From NCBI GenBank assembly GCA_002372575.1, contig DFHC01000167.1, forward strand, positions 1,725-22,625: 20,901 nt of DNA, read 5' to 3'. This stretch comes from a bacterium UBA3734 (GTDB lineage Bacteria > Bacteroidota > Bacteroidia > Bacteroidales > Bacteroidaceae). Both the position numbers and the translations under genes were made by a program. The notes under the pieces are model-generated. The model was not told where the DNA came from and made no database searches. It worked only from the letters and a program-made list of their open reading frames with translations. Shown piece after piece: positions 7,265 through 15,064 of this stretch (positions within the stretch are counted from its first letter, which is position 1; every line of letters starts with the position of its first letter).

Positions 7265-8437
7265 TTAGAACAACGTCACAAGCCAATAGACCCAGTGGGC
7301 CACAAAGGCCGCAACGAGTCCGCCGATGGTGTGCGAAAGGACAGCCTTCGAGGTGAGCTCGCGATAGCCGAGCGAGTCGAGCATGGCGGTGTGGGTGCTC
7401 AGGAAGCCGCTCCAGCACATGCCGATGGCGGTGAACACGGCGATGGCGTTGCCATCGACCCAGCCGTTGGCAATGAAGCTCGGAATCAGACCCAGCGCGG
7501 CACCCACGGCACCGAGCGCGGTGATGGGGAAGGCAATCTGGTGGGGGTCAGTGAAGCCGAAGAGCCATTCGAACACGATGTTGATTTTCGAGGCGAGCCA
7601 GGGCAGCAGCTCCGTGCCTTCGTAGGCCGCGCCCGTATAGGTGCCGTCGGCCGAGGGGCCAAACGTGAGCACCATCACCAGCGTCGAAATAATCAGCACG
7701 CCCGGAATGATGGCCAGACCGATATCAACACCCGAGCGACCACCGTCGAGCAGCGAGTTCAGGATGCGCACGAACATCGACTTCGGCTGATCCTCGTCTT
7801 CGTTTTTCGCCACGAGCGTGTCTTGTCCGTGGTGCGGATGGTCTGTCGCGGACTCCGTGGCGTAGTTCGGATAGGCTTTCAGCACGAAATGCTGCATGAA
7901 GCGAGTCGAGACAATGCAGCCCACAAATGCGCCGAAGAGTCCGATGAGCGGCTCCTTGAAATAGCCCTGTCCGACCATGAAAATGATGACGATGAGTCCC
8001 ATTCCGAAGGCCGTTCCGAAGTTCGTGAGCGAAATGAACTGGTATTTCTTGAAATAGCTGGCGAAATGCTTGTCTTTCGAGAGCGTGATGATGGCGGGGT
8101 TGTCCGAGAGGAACGTCAGCACGGCACCCAGCGAGGCCACGCCCGGCAGGTTGAACAGCGGCTTCATCAGCGGACGCAGCAGCTTCTCGAGCAAATCAAC
8201 CACGCCAAATTCCACGAAAATCTTGCCGATGGCACCCGTGAGCACGCAGATGGCCATCAGGTAGAAGCAGGTGTTGAGCAGCAGGTCGTGGGCCGTGTGC
8301 ATCACGGTGTTGAGCATCGGCGCTGCGCCCATTTTCCAGCCCAAAAGCGAGAACAAGCCAACCACGATGGTGATGCAGACAATGCCTCCCCGATAGTCTC
8401 TCATTCTCATGAATCTTGAAAAATTAAATTTCTTCAT
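7265..8437 (-). CDS. Nucleoside-recognition (GATE) domain membrane protein, YjiH-like
   Basis: The protein is about 390 residues from the ATG at 8435-8437 (MKKFNFSRF); an in-frame TTG five codons upstream is possible but less likely. It has roughly eight to ten hydrophobic segments separated by short loops, and a hydrophilic His/Asp-rich cytoplasmic-looking loop near residues 200-225. The segments FLSDNPAIITLSKDKHFASYFKKYQ (split here as FLSDNPAIITL and FASYFKKYQ) and the Gly-rich PITALGAVGAALGLIP and IGMCWSGFLSTHTAMLDSLG parts resemble nucleoside-recognition/GATE proteins of the YjiH type. Members are thought to be transporters or gates, but substrates are mostly unknown. It lies downstream of the porin-like gene on the same strand, with about 100 nt of tandem repeats between them, and is followed by a hairpin. 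Co-transcription with the porin is possible. Confidence 0.75.
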   Translation of the reverse strand: MKKFNFSRFMRMRDYRGGIVCITIVVGLFSLLGWKMGAAPMLNTVMHTAHDLLLNTCFYLMAICVLTGAIGKIFVEFGVVDLLEKLLRPLMKPLFNLPGVASLGAVLTFLSDNPAIITLSKDKHFASYFKKYQFISLTNFGTAFGMGLIVIIFMVGQGYFKEPLIGLFGAFVGCIVSTRFMQHFVLKAYPNYATESATDHPHHGQDTLVAKNEDEDQPKSMFVRILNSLLDGGRSGVDIGLAIIPGVLIISTLVMVLTFGPSADGTYTGAAYEGTELLPWLASKINIVFEWLFGFTDPHQIAFPITALGAVGAALGLIPSFIANGWVDGNAIAVFTAIGMCWSGFLSTHTAMLDSLGYRELTSKAVLSHTIGGLVAAFVAHWVYWLVTLF

Positions 8438-8452
8438 CTCTTTATTTGACAA

Positions 8453-8481
8453 TTTTACGATTTTACAATTTCACGATTTCA
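8453..8481 (-). repeat. Degenerate 8-bp tandem repeat upstream of the GATE-domain gene
   Basis: TTTTACGA, TTTTACAA, TTTCACGA and a partial TTTCAC follow each other with an exact 8-bp period on the plus strand. They abut the 11-bp array at 8482 and end 15 nt before the start codon at 8437. Confidence 0.65.
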
Positions 8482-8524
8482 CTCCCCTTTCACTCCCCTT
8501 TTACTCCCCTTTTACTCCCCTTTG
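8482..8524 (-). repeat. 11-bp tandem repeat array (4 copies), related to the moxR-DUF58 array
   Basis: CTCCCCTTTCA, then CTCCCCTTTTA twice, then a truncated CTCCCCTTTG, with an exact 11-bp period. The unit differs from the array at 2642-2738 at only one or two positions. It also reads purine-rich on the mRNA, begins just after a stop codon (porin-like gene) and precedes the next start. Confidence 0.88.
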
Positions 8525-8539
8525 TTTCGGGGAAGGCTT

Positions 8540-9544
8540 TTAGTTCCTAATCCTCCACGTCAATCCCACATCAATGAGCGACTGCTTGTCGCGCATCACG
8601 CCCTCGGGGTTCGTGTTCGTGCCCATGGCATAGCTGTAGTTGGCGTGCAGGCGCAGGCGGTCGTTGCCCAGCGGATAAAACTCCACGCCGCCGCCGATGC
8701 GCGTCAGCTCCGAGCCCGCCGTCACGGTGTAGTCGCCGGTGTTGTCGGTGTTGTTCACGTCGTAGGTCACCTTCGCAAACAGGTTCACCTTGTCCACGGG
8801 CTTGTAAGAAAGTTCGGCCATCACCGAGCAGTCTTTCAGGAAGAAGGTCTGGTGGTCGGTGGCGCGGTTCATGAAGTCGATTTCGGCCTTCAGTTTGTCG
8901 GAGAATTTCACCTCGTTGCCGAGCGCGATGTAGTTGATATACTTTCCTTTCTGGTATTCAATCATATTCACCGACCAGAGTGTCGAGAGCCATCCGTGAC
9001 GTCCCGTCCACAACAGGTTGTAGGCATAGATGTCGCGGTTTTGCGCGTAGCCGCGGAACGGGCTTTCGCACACTTGGAACGTCAGCTTGTCGGCTCCTTT
9101 GTTGAAGCCGAGCGTGGCACTTGCACCCCATTCGTAGCACGGAATCATGTTCCAGAACTCTGAGCAGAAATACAGCTCGATGGGTGCGCGGTCGTACTCG
9201 TAGCCGCCGATATAGACCACCTGCTTACCGCCCGAGAGCGACAGCCAGTCCGTCGCCTGCCAGTCGAGCATCAGGAAGTCCGTCGCATCGAAGAAGCTGC
9301 TGCTCTTGCTGAATTTGTTCAGACGGTGGCGGAAGGCATAGGAAATGTCCTTCGTGATGTTTCCCGTCATCGTGAAGTTCAGGAATTTCCCTTTGAATCC
9401 CGTCTCGTCGTCGTTGAGGCTGCCATCGACATACTCGCGCTGATAGTCGCCACGCGCCTCGAATTTCAGGTTCACTTTTTTCCATTCCTGCGCCTGTGCA
9501 GCCATGCAAAGGGCTAAGGCACAGCCAATTACTTTCAATCTCAT
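8540..9544 (-). CDS. Outer-membrane porin-like beta-barrel protein
   Basis: The 334-residue product has a signal peptide (MRLKVIGCALALCMAAQAQ) followed by alternating amphipathic strands with many aromatic residues, ending in a strand-like LIDVGLTWRIRN. Segments such as GDYQREYVDGSLNDDETGF, FLNFTMTGNITKDISYAFRH and GGGVEFYPLGNDRLRLHANY are typical of phosphate-selective porin O/P (OprO/OprP)-type barrels found in Bacteroidetes, although here it is slightly shorter than many members. It would form a diffusion channel in the outer membrane; substrate unknown. The leader of about 120 nt contains two further short-repeat arrays and begins at a TACCTTTG -7 box. It is divergent from the sigma-factor gene. 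Confidence 0.7.
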   Translation of the reverse strand: MRLKVIGCALALCMAAQAQEWKKVNLKFEARGDYQREYVDGSLNDDETGFKGKFLNFTMTGNITKDISYAFRHRLNKFSKSSSFFDATDFLMLDWQATDWLSLSGGKQVVYIGGYEYDRAPIELYFCSEFWNMIPCYEWGASATLGFNKGADKLTFQVCESPFRGYAQNRDIYAYNLLWTGRHGWLSTLWSVNMIEYQKGKYINYIALGNEVKFSDKLKAEIDFMNRATDHQTFFLKDCSVMAELSYKPVDKVNLFAKVTYDVNNTDNTGDYTVTAGSELTRIGGGVEFYPLGNDRLRLHANYSYAMGTNTNPEGVMRDKQSLIDVGLTWRIRN

Positions 9545-9583
9545 GTTGGTTCTATTGTTTTGGTTTTTAGTTATCTGCGGTTC

Positions 9584-9620
9584 GGGAGTTCAGGAGTTCT
9601 GGAGTTTCAGGGAGTTCAGA
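9584..9620 (-). repeat. Short tandem repeat of CTGAACTCC type in the porin leader
   Basis: Four imperfect units of the form GGAGTTCAG (plus strand) are packed in 37 nt. The same motif in the same orientation precedes the DUF58 gene at 2608-2634. Confidence 0.65.
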
Positions 9621-9629
9621 CATTACGTC

Positions 9630-9665
9630 CTCCATCACCCATTCTCCATCACCCATCCCCCATTC
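9630..9665 (-). repeat. 14-bp tandem repeat in the porin leader
   Basis: CTCCATCACCCATT at 9630-9643 is followed by CTCCATCACCCATC at 9644-9657 and a partial CCCCATTC, giving 13 of 14 matches between the two full units. Confidence 0.75.
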
Positions 9666-9671
9666 AGGCCG

Positions 9672-9679
9672 CAAAGGTA
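9672..9679 (-). promoter_or_regulatory. Putative -7 box (TACCTTTG) of the porin-like gene
   Basis: TACCTTTG followed by CGG on the minus strand matches TAnnTTTG. It gives a leader of about 120 nt before the ATG at 9544. A -33 TTTG at the usual spacing was not found. Confidence 0.55.
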
Positions 9680-9804
9680 ATGCAAATAATTGGAATATTT
9701 AAACATTTTGCCAAGAAATTTTCAAAATATTCTCATACGGTCGTTATTAATATTTTTTAACGCAAAAAAATCGTTTTTTTTATTAATGTATGGATATTTT
9801 TTTG

Positions 9805-9812
9805 TAACTTTG
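9805..9812 (+). promoter_or_regulatory. Putative -7 box (TAACTTTG) of rpoD
   Basis: TAACTTTG followed by CAGC on the plus strand matches the Bacteroidetes -7 consensus. It lies about 95 nt upstream of the rpoD ATG and follows a T-rich stretch typical of strong promoters in the phylum. Confidence 0.6.
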
Positions 9813-9905
9813 CAGCGTTTTTCCTCAAATTGAAGATTATAGTATTGATTTTCAAAGAGTTAGAACAATTTTAATCAATCAGAAGTTAAAAGCGAGGAGT
9901 GAAAA

Positions 9906-10778
9906 ATGAGACAACTAAAGATTCAGAAAAGCATTACCAACCGTTCGAGCGAGGCTCTTGACAAGTATCTGGTGGAGATTGGACGTGCACCGCTGATTTC
10001 GATTGACGAAGAAATCGAGCTGGCACAGAAAATCAAGAAGGGCGGCCCGGAGGGCGAAAAGGCCAAGGACAAGCTCGTGACGGCCAATCTGCGCTTTGTG
10101 GTCTCAGTGGCGAAGCAGTATCAGCACCAGGGACTGACGCTGACCGACCTTATCGACGAGGGCAACATCGGCCTCATCAAGGCTGCCCAGAAGTTCGACG
10201 AGACGCGCGGTTTCAAGTTCATCTCCTACGCCGTGTGGTGGATTCGCCAGTCGATTCTGCAGGCCATTGCCGAGCAGAGCCGCATTGTCAGGTTGCCGCT
10301 GAATCAAGTGGGTTCGCTCAACAAAATCAACCACGAAATCAACCGATTTGAGCAGGAAAACCACCGTCCGCCATCGGTGGCGGAACTGGCCGAGGCCACA
10401 AACCTCGACGAGGAGAAAATCGGACAGTCGATGATGGCCGACGGGCACCACGTGTCGATCGACGCGCCGTTCCAAGACGGTGAAGACAACTGTATGCTCG
10501 ACGTGATGCCCTCGGGCGACGACAGCCGCACCGACAAGCAGGTGGACCACGAGTCGATGGCACTGGAGCTCAATTCCGTGCTGAACAAGGTGCTCAAGGA
10601 GCGCGAAATCACGATTATCCGCGAGTGCTTCGGCATCGGATGTCCCGAAAAGGGCCTCGAGGAAATCGGTGACCGCCTCGGACTCACCCGCGAGCGTGTG
10701 CGCCAGATTCGCGAAAAGAGCATCGCCAAGCTGCGCGACTCGGGAAATGCCCGCATCCTGATGAAATACCTTGGGTAA
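9906..10778 (+). CDS. rpoD: RNA polymerase primary-type sigma factor (sigma-70 RpoD/SigA)
   Basis: The 290-residue protein is the short RpoD of Bacteroidetes without region 1.1. Region 1.2 covers about residues 15-45. Region 2 runs from NLRFVVSVAKQYQHQGL (61-77) through DLIDEGNIGLIKAAQKFDE and FISYAVWWIRQSI (105-117). Region 3 includes VRLPLNQVGSLNKIN (128-142). Region 4 ends with LEEIGDRLGLTRERVRQI (251-268). The regions 2.3-2.4 that melt and read the -10 element and the region 4.2 helix-turn-helix that reads the -35 element are intact. Some Bacteroidales carry a second, closely related sigma of this size, and the insert GGPEGEKAKDKL differs from the B. fragilis-type primary factor as I remember it, so this may be that paralogue. 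Its last codons overlap the downstream DUF5686 gene. Confidence 0.88.
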   Translation: MRQLKIQKSITNRSSEALDKYLVEIGRAPLISIDEEIELAQKIKKGGPEGEKAKDKLVTANLRFVVSVAKQYQHQGLTLTDLIDEGNIGLIKAAQKFDETRGFKFISYAVWWIRQSILQAIAEQSRIVRLPLNQVGSLNKINHEINRFEQENHRPPSVAELAEATNLDEEKIGQSMMADGHHVSIDAPFQDGEDNCMLDVMPSGDDSRTDKQVDHESMALELNSVLNKVLKEREITIIRECFGIGCPEKGLEEIGDRLGLTRERVRQIREKSIAKLRDSGNARILMKYLG

Positions 10779-12825
10779 AAAAATTCTTCTTGTAGTGACG
10801 ATGGCACTGGCCGCACTCGCGACGCATGGTGCCACGAGAAAGGGCGTATCGGGGCCGGACTCGGTACTGTTCAGCCGTGTCTATGCCTATGCCGACAGCA
10901 CGAGGGCAATACGCCCCGACAGCCTGACCTATGCCTACAGCCGCTTCTCGTTCAGCACCGACCGGCGGAACATCCTGCTGATGGCCGTACCGACGATGTA
11001 TGGCGTGGCGCGGGGCGACGTGAGGCAGTTTGCCGGCGAGTCCATCAACAAAATCAAGACCGACAGCACGGGAAACGCCGTCGTGGAGCGCGTGGCCGAG
11101 GTAAACACCATTCGCCACGGACGAAGTGCGCTATCGGTTGTGACCAAGTTTCTCGCACCAAAAATCTACGACGAAACCATCTTCGAGGGCAACCTGCTCT
11201 CGCCCTTCCACCCCAAAAACCATCGGTTCTACAAGTTTCGCTTCATTCACCTCGACACGCAGCGCACGCGCATCACCTTCAAGCCACGGGCCGACAACAC
11301 ACAGCTGGTGTCGGGGCGAGCCACCATCGACAACGCCACGGGCCGCATCACCGAGACCGACCTCTACGGCGAGTTCGACATGATTCGTTTCCGGCTGTCG
11401 GTGGAGATGGGAAAGGTCAGGCCACTGCCCCTGCGCTGCAAGCTGCTGAGCAAATTCGAGTTTCTGGGCAGTAAAATATCAGCCATCCACGCCATCGATT
11501 ATGGCATCGCCCCACCCTCGCTACCCGCCGACAAAACGCTCTCGCTACCCGAAACCGAGGCCCTGATGAATCAGATTCGCCCCGAGCCACTGCCCGAAAA
11601 CGAGCGGAAAATTATCGAGGCGTACTATCGCGACCACGAGGAGCAAGAGGCACGCCGCGCCGCCGACACCATAGTCGTGGTAAGGAAAAAAGACTTCGCA
11701 CAAACCATCTGGAACGCCGTGGGAACGCCCTTCATCAATCGCTACAAGTCGAGTTTCGGCCCCAACGACGAAGGCTCGCTGCGCATCAATCCCATCCTGA
11801 ATCCGCTGTATTTCGGCTATAGCAACAGCAAGGGCATTGTCTATAAGTTCGACATCAGAATGGGCTACCAGTTCACACCCAACCGCGACATCACGATGCG
11901 GCTGAAGTCGGGCTACAGCTTCAAGCTGCGACAACTGTATTTCTCGATTCCCGTGCGCTTCAACTACAACAAGCGGCGAAACGCCTTCGTTGCCCTGAAC
12001 ATCGACCACGGACACCATCTCTACAACTCGGAAATCGCAGCCGACTTCCCCACTCAGCTCGTCGATTCGCTCCAAAACGCCGGACTGCGGCTCGATTATT
12101 TCCGCGACACGCGCCTCAACCTCTACAACAACTACGACCTCTCCGACTACTGGAGCTTCAACGTGGGACTGAGCTTCCACCGGCGCCAGGGCATCACGCG
12201 CAAGGCGTTCGAACTCGTGGGGCTACCCTCGCTCTATCGGTCCACGGCCCCGCGCCTGGAGCTGCAATACCGTCCGCTGGGCTGGAAAGGTCCCGCGCTG
12301 ACTCTCGACTACGAGCGCGGCATCAAAGGCTTTCTCGGCTCCGATGCTGATTTTGAGCGGTGGGAGTTCGACGCCTCCTACATCCACGTGCTTCCGCGCC
12401 TGCGAAGCGTGTCGATGCGGTTCGGCAGCGGAGTCTATACCAAGAAAGGCTCGCAACGCTACTTCCTCGACTTCTCCAATTTCCGCCAAAACAACCTCTC
12501 GGGCGGCTGGAACGACGACTGGAGCGGCGACTTCGAACTGCTGCGAAGCGCGTGGTACAACAGCTCCCGCTACTACGTCCGCACCAACGCCACCTACAGC
12601 TCACCGCTGATGCTCACGAGTTGGCTGCCGTGGGTGGGCCACTTCGTTGAGATGGAGCGCGTGTATCTCGGCGCTGTCATAGCCGAGGAGTTGCGGCCGT
12701 ATGCCGAGGTGGGCTATGGCTTCACCACGCGCTGGGTGTCGGTGGCGGCCTTCGTGGGCAGTCGGAACGGACGCTTCGAGCGCATCGGCTTCGCCTTCGG
12801 ATTCGAGTTGTTCAGAAGGTGGTGA
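10771..12825 (+). CDS. DUF5686-family outer-membrane protein
   Basis: The 684-residue frame begins with TTG at 10771, overlapping the rpoD stop by 8 nt (TTGGGTAA). This start gives a good signal peptide, MGKKILLVVTMALAALATHG; the next in-frame ATG at 10801 would leave only a weak one. The N-terminal third contains FLAPKIYDETIFEGNLLSPF and FRFIHLDTQRTRITFKPR, typical of DUF5686 proteins. The region from about residue 330 to the end is rich in alternating strands with aromatic girdles and ends EFLFRRW-like (FGFELFRRW), as in an outer-membrane barrel. DUF5686 members often also have an N-terminal carboxypeptidase-like (CarboxypepD_reg) domain; none is seen here. Function is unknown. Its codon use matches the GC-rich neighbours. 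Confidence 0.75.
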   Translation: MGKKILLVVTMALAALATHGATRKGVSGPDSVLFSRVYAYADSTRAIRPDSLTYAYSRFSFSTDRRNILLMAVPTMYGVARGDVRQFAGESINKIKTDSTGNAVVERVAEVNTIRHGRSALSVVTKFLAPKIYDETIFEGNLLSPFHPKNHRFYKFRFIHLDTQRTRITFKPRADNTQLVSGRATIDNATGRITETDLYGEFDMIRFRLSVEMGKVRPLPLRCKLLSKFEFLGSKISAIHAIDYGIAPPSLPADKTLSLPETEALMNQIRPEPLPENERKIIEAYYRDHEEQEARRAADTIVVVRKKDFAQTIWNAVGTPFINRYKSSFGPNDEGSLRINPILNPLYFGYSNSKGIVYKFDIRMGYQFTPNRDITMRLKSGYSFKLRQLYFSIPVRFNYNKRRNAFVALNIDHGHHLYNSEIAADFPTQLVDSLQNAGLRLDYFRDTRLNLYNNYDLSDYWSFNVGLSFHRRQGITRKAFELVGLPSLYRSTAPRLELQYRPLGWKGPALTLDYERGIKGFLGSDADFERWEFDASYIHVLPRLRSVSMRFGSGVYTKKGSQRYFLDFSNFRQNNLSGGWNDDWSGDFELLRSAWYNSSRYYVRTNATYSSPLMLTSWLPWVGHFVEMERVYLGAVIAEELRPYAEVGYGFTTRWVSVAAFVGSRNGRFERIGFAFGFELFRRW

Positions 12826-12896
12826 GGTTTTCGGAAGTCCAAGGAAGGGCGGAACGGAAATTTTTATTCCACCCGATGCGTCGAATCCATTCAATA

Positions 12897-13030
12897 CTCT
12901 GATATTCAGGCACTTATATGACAGAACCAAGCAAATATGTGTAAAATTGGTGTAAAAAAGCTGCAACGCTCTGATACCCAGATGTTTATACAGCAAAATG
13001 GTCATTTTTGGTGTAAAATCAGTGTAAAAA
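12897..13030 (+). repeat. Imperfect direct repeat with 72-bp period, each unit ending in paired TGTAAAA boxes
   Basis: CTCTGATA at 12897 recurs at 12969. Within each unit, TTATA, a CA-rich part and TGTAAAA (12940 and 13012) also recur at exactly 72 bp. In both units a second TGTAAAA follows the first after 11 bp (12951 and 13023). Anchors are well conserved while the sequence between them has diverged. The array lies between the DUF5686 stop and the first island promoter. Confidence 0.75.
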
Positions 13031-13044
13031 GAATCGCGAAAAAA

Positions 13045-13076
13045 TTTGGAGGCAACCTTTTTTCATCGTATTTTTG
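13045..13076 (+). promoter_or_regulatory. Bacteroidetes-type promoter of the first island gene
   Basis: A -33 TTTG at 13045-13048, a 20-nt spacer and a -7 box TATTTTTG at 13069-13076 give the best promoter in the window. It lies immediately after the 72-bp-period repeats and about 40 nt upstream of the ATG at 13118. Confidence 0.7.
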
Positions 13077-13117
13077 CAGCGACAAAACATTTATTAACAC
13101 TAAAAATGATTCATATT

Positions 13118-14101
13118 ATGAGAAAAAAACTTAAACTATCTATGTTAGTACCTTTGATTCTATGTGCATCAAATGTATATGGTCAGTTTATCATTCAAAA
13201 AGAATTATCACTTGACAATTTAAGCAAAAGTTGGGCAGAGTATCAACAAGATACGAAATATAGCCTGACAAACTTTAGTCGCCGTTATTTTACGGATACG
13301 GTTAGCGTCATGGAGATGAAGGAGGCTTTCTATAAAAATAAGGATGTCAAATTTACAAAGTCGCCTTATGCAGGACTTGATTCCGTCAAAAGAATAGGAA
13401 CTATCGGGGAAAGCGTCATGATATTGTCACCACTGAGAAACCACCCCAAAAAGGAAATCAGAGATTGTCGTGGTGTATGGAATAGATTGGGTTCTTTTAG
13501 CCTGGTAGATCTTTTAGACAAGAATGGAGTTTCACAGCAAACTTTGATTAAGAAGATGAAAGATGGGGAACTAAAGAAAATGATGAATGGAGAGATCATC
13601 TCACTAAGGGCTCCTCGCTGGTATATGGGCTATGTGGTTTCACCTGCTGCTTGCATGGAAGTTTACGTGGATGGAGAATTATTGAGTAGATCTCCTAGTG
13701 TAAACTACTCTGACTTCTTTGCGTATGCAAATCATTATTCTATGGTATTGGATGGAGAATGGTATCATAACGTAAGTGGAGGTGCTCGGTTGCTGGGAGC
13801 CCTACAAGGCATGAATACAATGGTGCATGCAAGAACTTCAGAAAAAACATTCTCTGTTTTGTTGTATGCCAAGGCCTATCCAAGAAGTAAAAAAGCTACT
13901 TATACGATAGAGCTTTTGTTGCCAGATAACCCTGACAGGGAAACAGATGCATTATTTGCGAGTTTGAAGAGTTTTGTTGAGAGTTTGCCATCAGGATCGT
14001 TTGCGCCTTATTATACTACTGATTTTCGTCTTATGACAGGCCGTTATTATAAGGTGACAGTGAATCAATGCGGATGGCTTATTGAAGACTATCTGCAATA
14101 A
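13118..14101 (+). CDS. Secreted protein of unknown function
   Basis: I do not recognise this protein of 327 residues. From the ATG at 13118 it begins MRKKLKLSMLVPLILCASNVYGQ, a clear Sec signal peptide; upstream in-frame starts (13106, and a TTG at 13046 inside the promoter) are less likely. The mature part is mixed polar and beta-rich, with isolated cysteines (RDCRGVW, PAACMEVYV, VNQCGWLIE) and no catalytic motif that I can name. The sequence is clearly AT-richer than rpoD and DUF5686 just upstream. It has its own promoter and is the first gene of the accessory island. It may be co-transcribed with the TonB-like gene 29 nt downstream. Confidence 0.75.
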   Translation: MRKKLKLSMLVPLILCASNVYGQFIIQKELSLDNLSKSWAEYQQDTKYSLTNFSRRYFTDTVSVMEMKEAFYKNKDVKFTKSPYAGLDSVKRIGTIGESVMILSPLRNHPKKEIRDCRGVWNRLGSFSLVDLLDKNGVSQQTLIKKMKDGELKKMMNGEIISLRAPRWYMGYVVSPAACMEVYVDGELLSRSPSVNYSDFFAYANHYSMVLDGEWYHNVSGGARLLGALQGMNTMVHARTSEKTFSVLLYAKAYPRSKKATYTIELLLPDNPDRETDALFASLKSFVESLPSGSFAPYYTTDFRLMTGRYYKVTVNQCGWLIEDYLQ

Positions 14102-14130
14102 ATTTTAAAAATTCCCATTATTTTTTAGAC

Positions 14131-15021
14131 ATGACCATCCATTTTGTCAACCCAATTAAAACCCAAATTTTGAATCATCATGAAAAAAAGTTATTGTTTT
14201 ACCTAATGTTTTTTGTTCTGTTTGTTGGCATATCCTGCTCACGGAGTGCATCTTGTGCAGCAACATCTCGCCCACAAAAAGACACGCTGACAGCTGAATT
14301 CGTCGAATACATTGTTGCCATCGACGAAGCAAGAAGAGAAAGGGAGTCATATGATGATGGCATTCCTAGAACGGACCACCTTATCGGCGGTTTCGTCCCC
14401 TTTTCATTGGTATTCATCAACGGTGAAAGATGCCACGATTTTCCTGAGGCACTGAAAGACGGCCATCTCAGGGAGCTTACCATTGATGAGTTGAAACGAA
14501 TACTTAAAAAAAAGAATTATATGCTTGACGGCGTAAAAATCTTGAAAAACGAAAAATCGTTGGAAAAATATCGCAAGGGAGGATTCGTAGTTAGTGGTGC
14601 TGAAAACTGGTTAAAGATAGTCTATGAAATCAAGGCTCACCTTATCGACCCAAAAGGGGAGATCTACAACAATGTGTGGAAACGTTCCGAATTTCCCGGC
14701 GGTAACGAGGCGTATAAAGCATTCCTCGAAAAAAATGTCCGTCACCCCAAAGAAATGTTTAACACAGGCGTTCACGGCTTCGTCGATGTGGAGTGTGTTA
14801 TCGAAAAAGACGGGACAATTGAGATACAAAAAGCCTATCCTTATTTAAAAGATAAGTCGGGCAATCCGTGCCTCGATTCCACGATTATAAAACGATACGA
14901 ACAAGAGGCGTTGCGAGTCATCGAAAAAATGCCCCGATGTGAGCCCGGAAGAAAAGAAAATGGGGAGAAAGTTCGTGTTAATCATAGTATTGCTATAATC
15001 TTTGACGAAAAAGTAATATAA
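14131..15021 (+). CDS. TonB C-terminal-domain protein with plug-like N-terminal domain (start frame uncertain)
   Basis: The frame gives up to 296 residues. After a hydrophobic segment LLFYLMFFVLFVGISC come a domain at about 75-170 and a TonB C-terminal domain at about 185-293 (SEFPGGNEAYKAFL, VDVECVIEKDGTIE, KDKSGNPC, NGEKVRVNHSIAIIF). The first domain holds IGGFVPFSLVFINGE and LDGVKILKNEKSLEKY followed by a strand KIVYEIKA, which recalls the plug domain of TonB-dependent receptors. The receptor-binding YP motif of the TonB domain is HP here (NVRHPKEM). It is paralogous to the genes at 15881 and 18592. The start is problematic: a leader shared with the gene at 16455 points to an ATG at 14180, but that ATG is out of frame by one base because of an A7 tract; an A8 tract would give MKKKLLFYLMFF. 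In-frame starts are 14131 and 14206. Confidence 0.7.
   Translation: MTIHFVNPIKTQILNHHEKKLLFYLMFFVLFVGISCSRSASCAATSRPQKDTLTAEFVEYIVAIDEARRERESYDDGIPRTDHLIGGFVPFSLVFINGERCHDFPEALKDGHLRELTIDELKRILKKKNYMLDGVKILKNEKSLEKYRKGGFVVSGAENWLKIVYEIKAHLIDPKGEIYNNVWKRSEFPGGNEAYKAFLEKNVRHPKEMFNTGVHGFVDVECVIEKDGTIEIQKAYPYLKDKSGNPCLDSTIIKRYEQEALRVIEKMPRCEPGRKENGEKVRVNHSIAIIFDEKVI
14147..14192 (+). repeat. Leader repeat, copy 1 (partner at 16424-16470)
   Basis: This stretch of about 46 nt ends at ATGAAAAAAAGTT and is nearly identical to 16424-16470, with only about three differences. The shared part includes TCAACCCAAT and AAATTTTGAATCAT. The downstream genes are unrelated in sequence. Confidence 0.8.
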
Positions 15022-15064
15022 ATCTTCAACACAACGACAGAATCAATGAAAAAATTATATTGTT

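Larger units (their letters stand above)
9545..9905. other. Divergent intergenic region between porin-like gene and rpoD
   Basis: This gap of about 360 bp holds the porin leader with two short-repeat arrays (9584-9620 and 9630-9665), the minus-strand -7 box at 9672-9679, an AT-rich stretch with long T runs, and the plus-strand -7 box at 9805-9812 followed by the rpoD leader of about 90 nt. No RNA gene or further ORF with a credible product was seen. Confidence 0.7.

Noticed and set aside
7295-8419. 374-residue open frame on the plus strand
   Set aside because: It is antisense to the GATE-domain membrane protein and is a low-complexity His/Glu/Arg-rich shadow.
12829-12885. Possible terminator after the DUF5686 gene
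   Set aside because: Only a 4-bp GGAA/TTCC pairing is visible, too weak to call.
12601-13005. 134-residue minus-strand frame across the 72-bp-period repeats
   Set aside because: Half lies antisense to the DUF5686 gene, and the repeat-derived part explains its internal similarity; no start signal or family is seen.
13046-13117. TTG start at 13046 for the first island protein
   Set aside because: It overlaps the -33 element, and the signal peptide starts naturally at the ATG at 13118.
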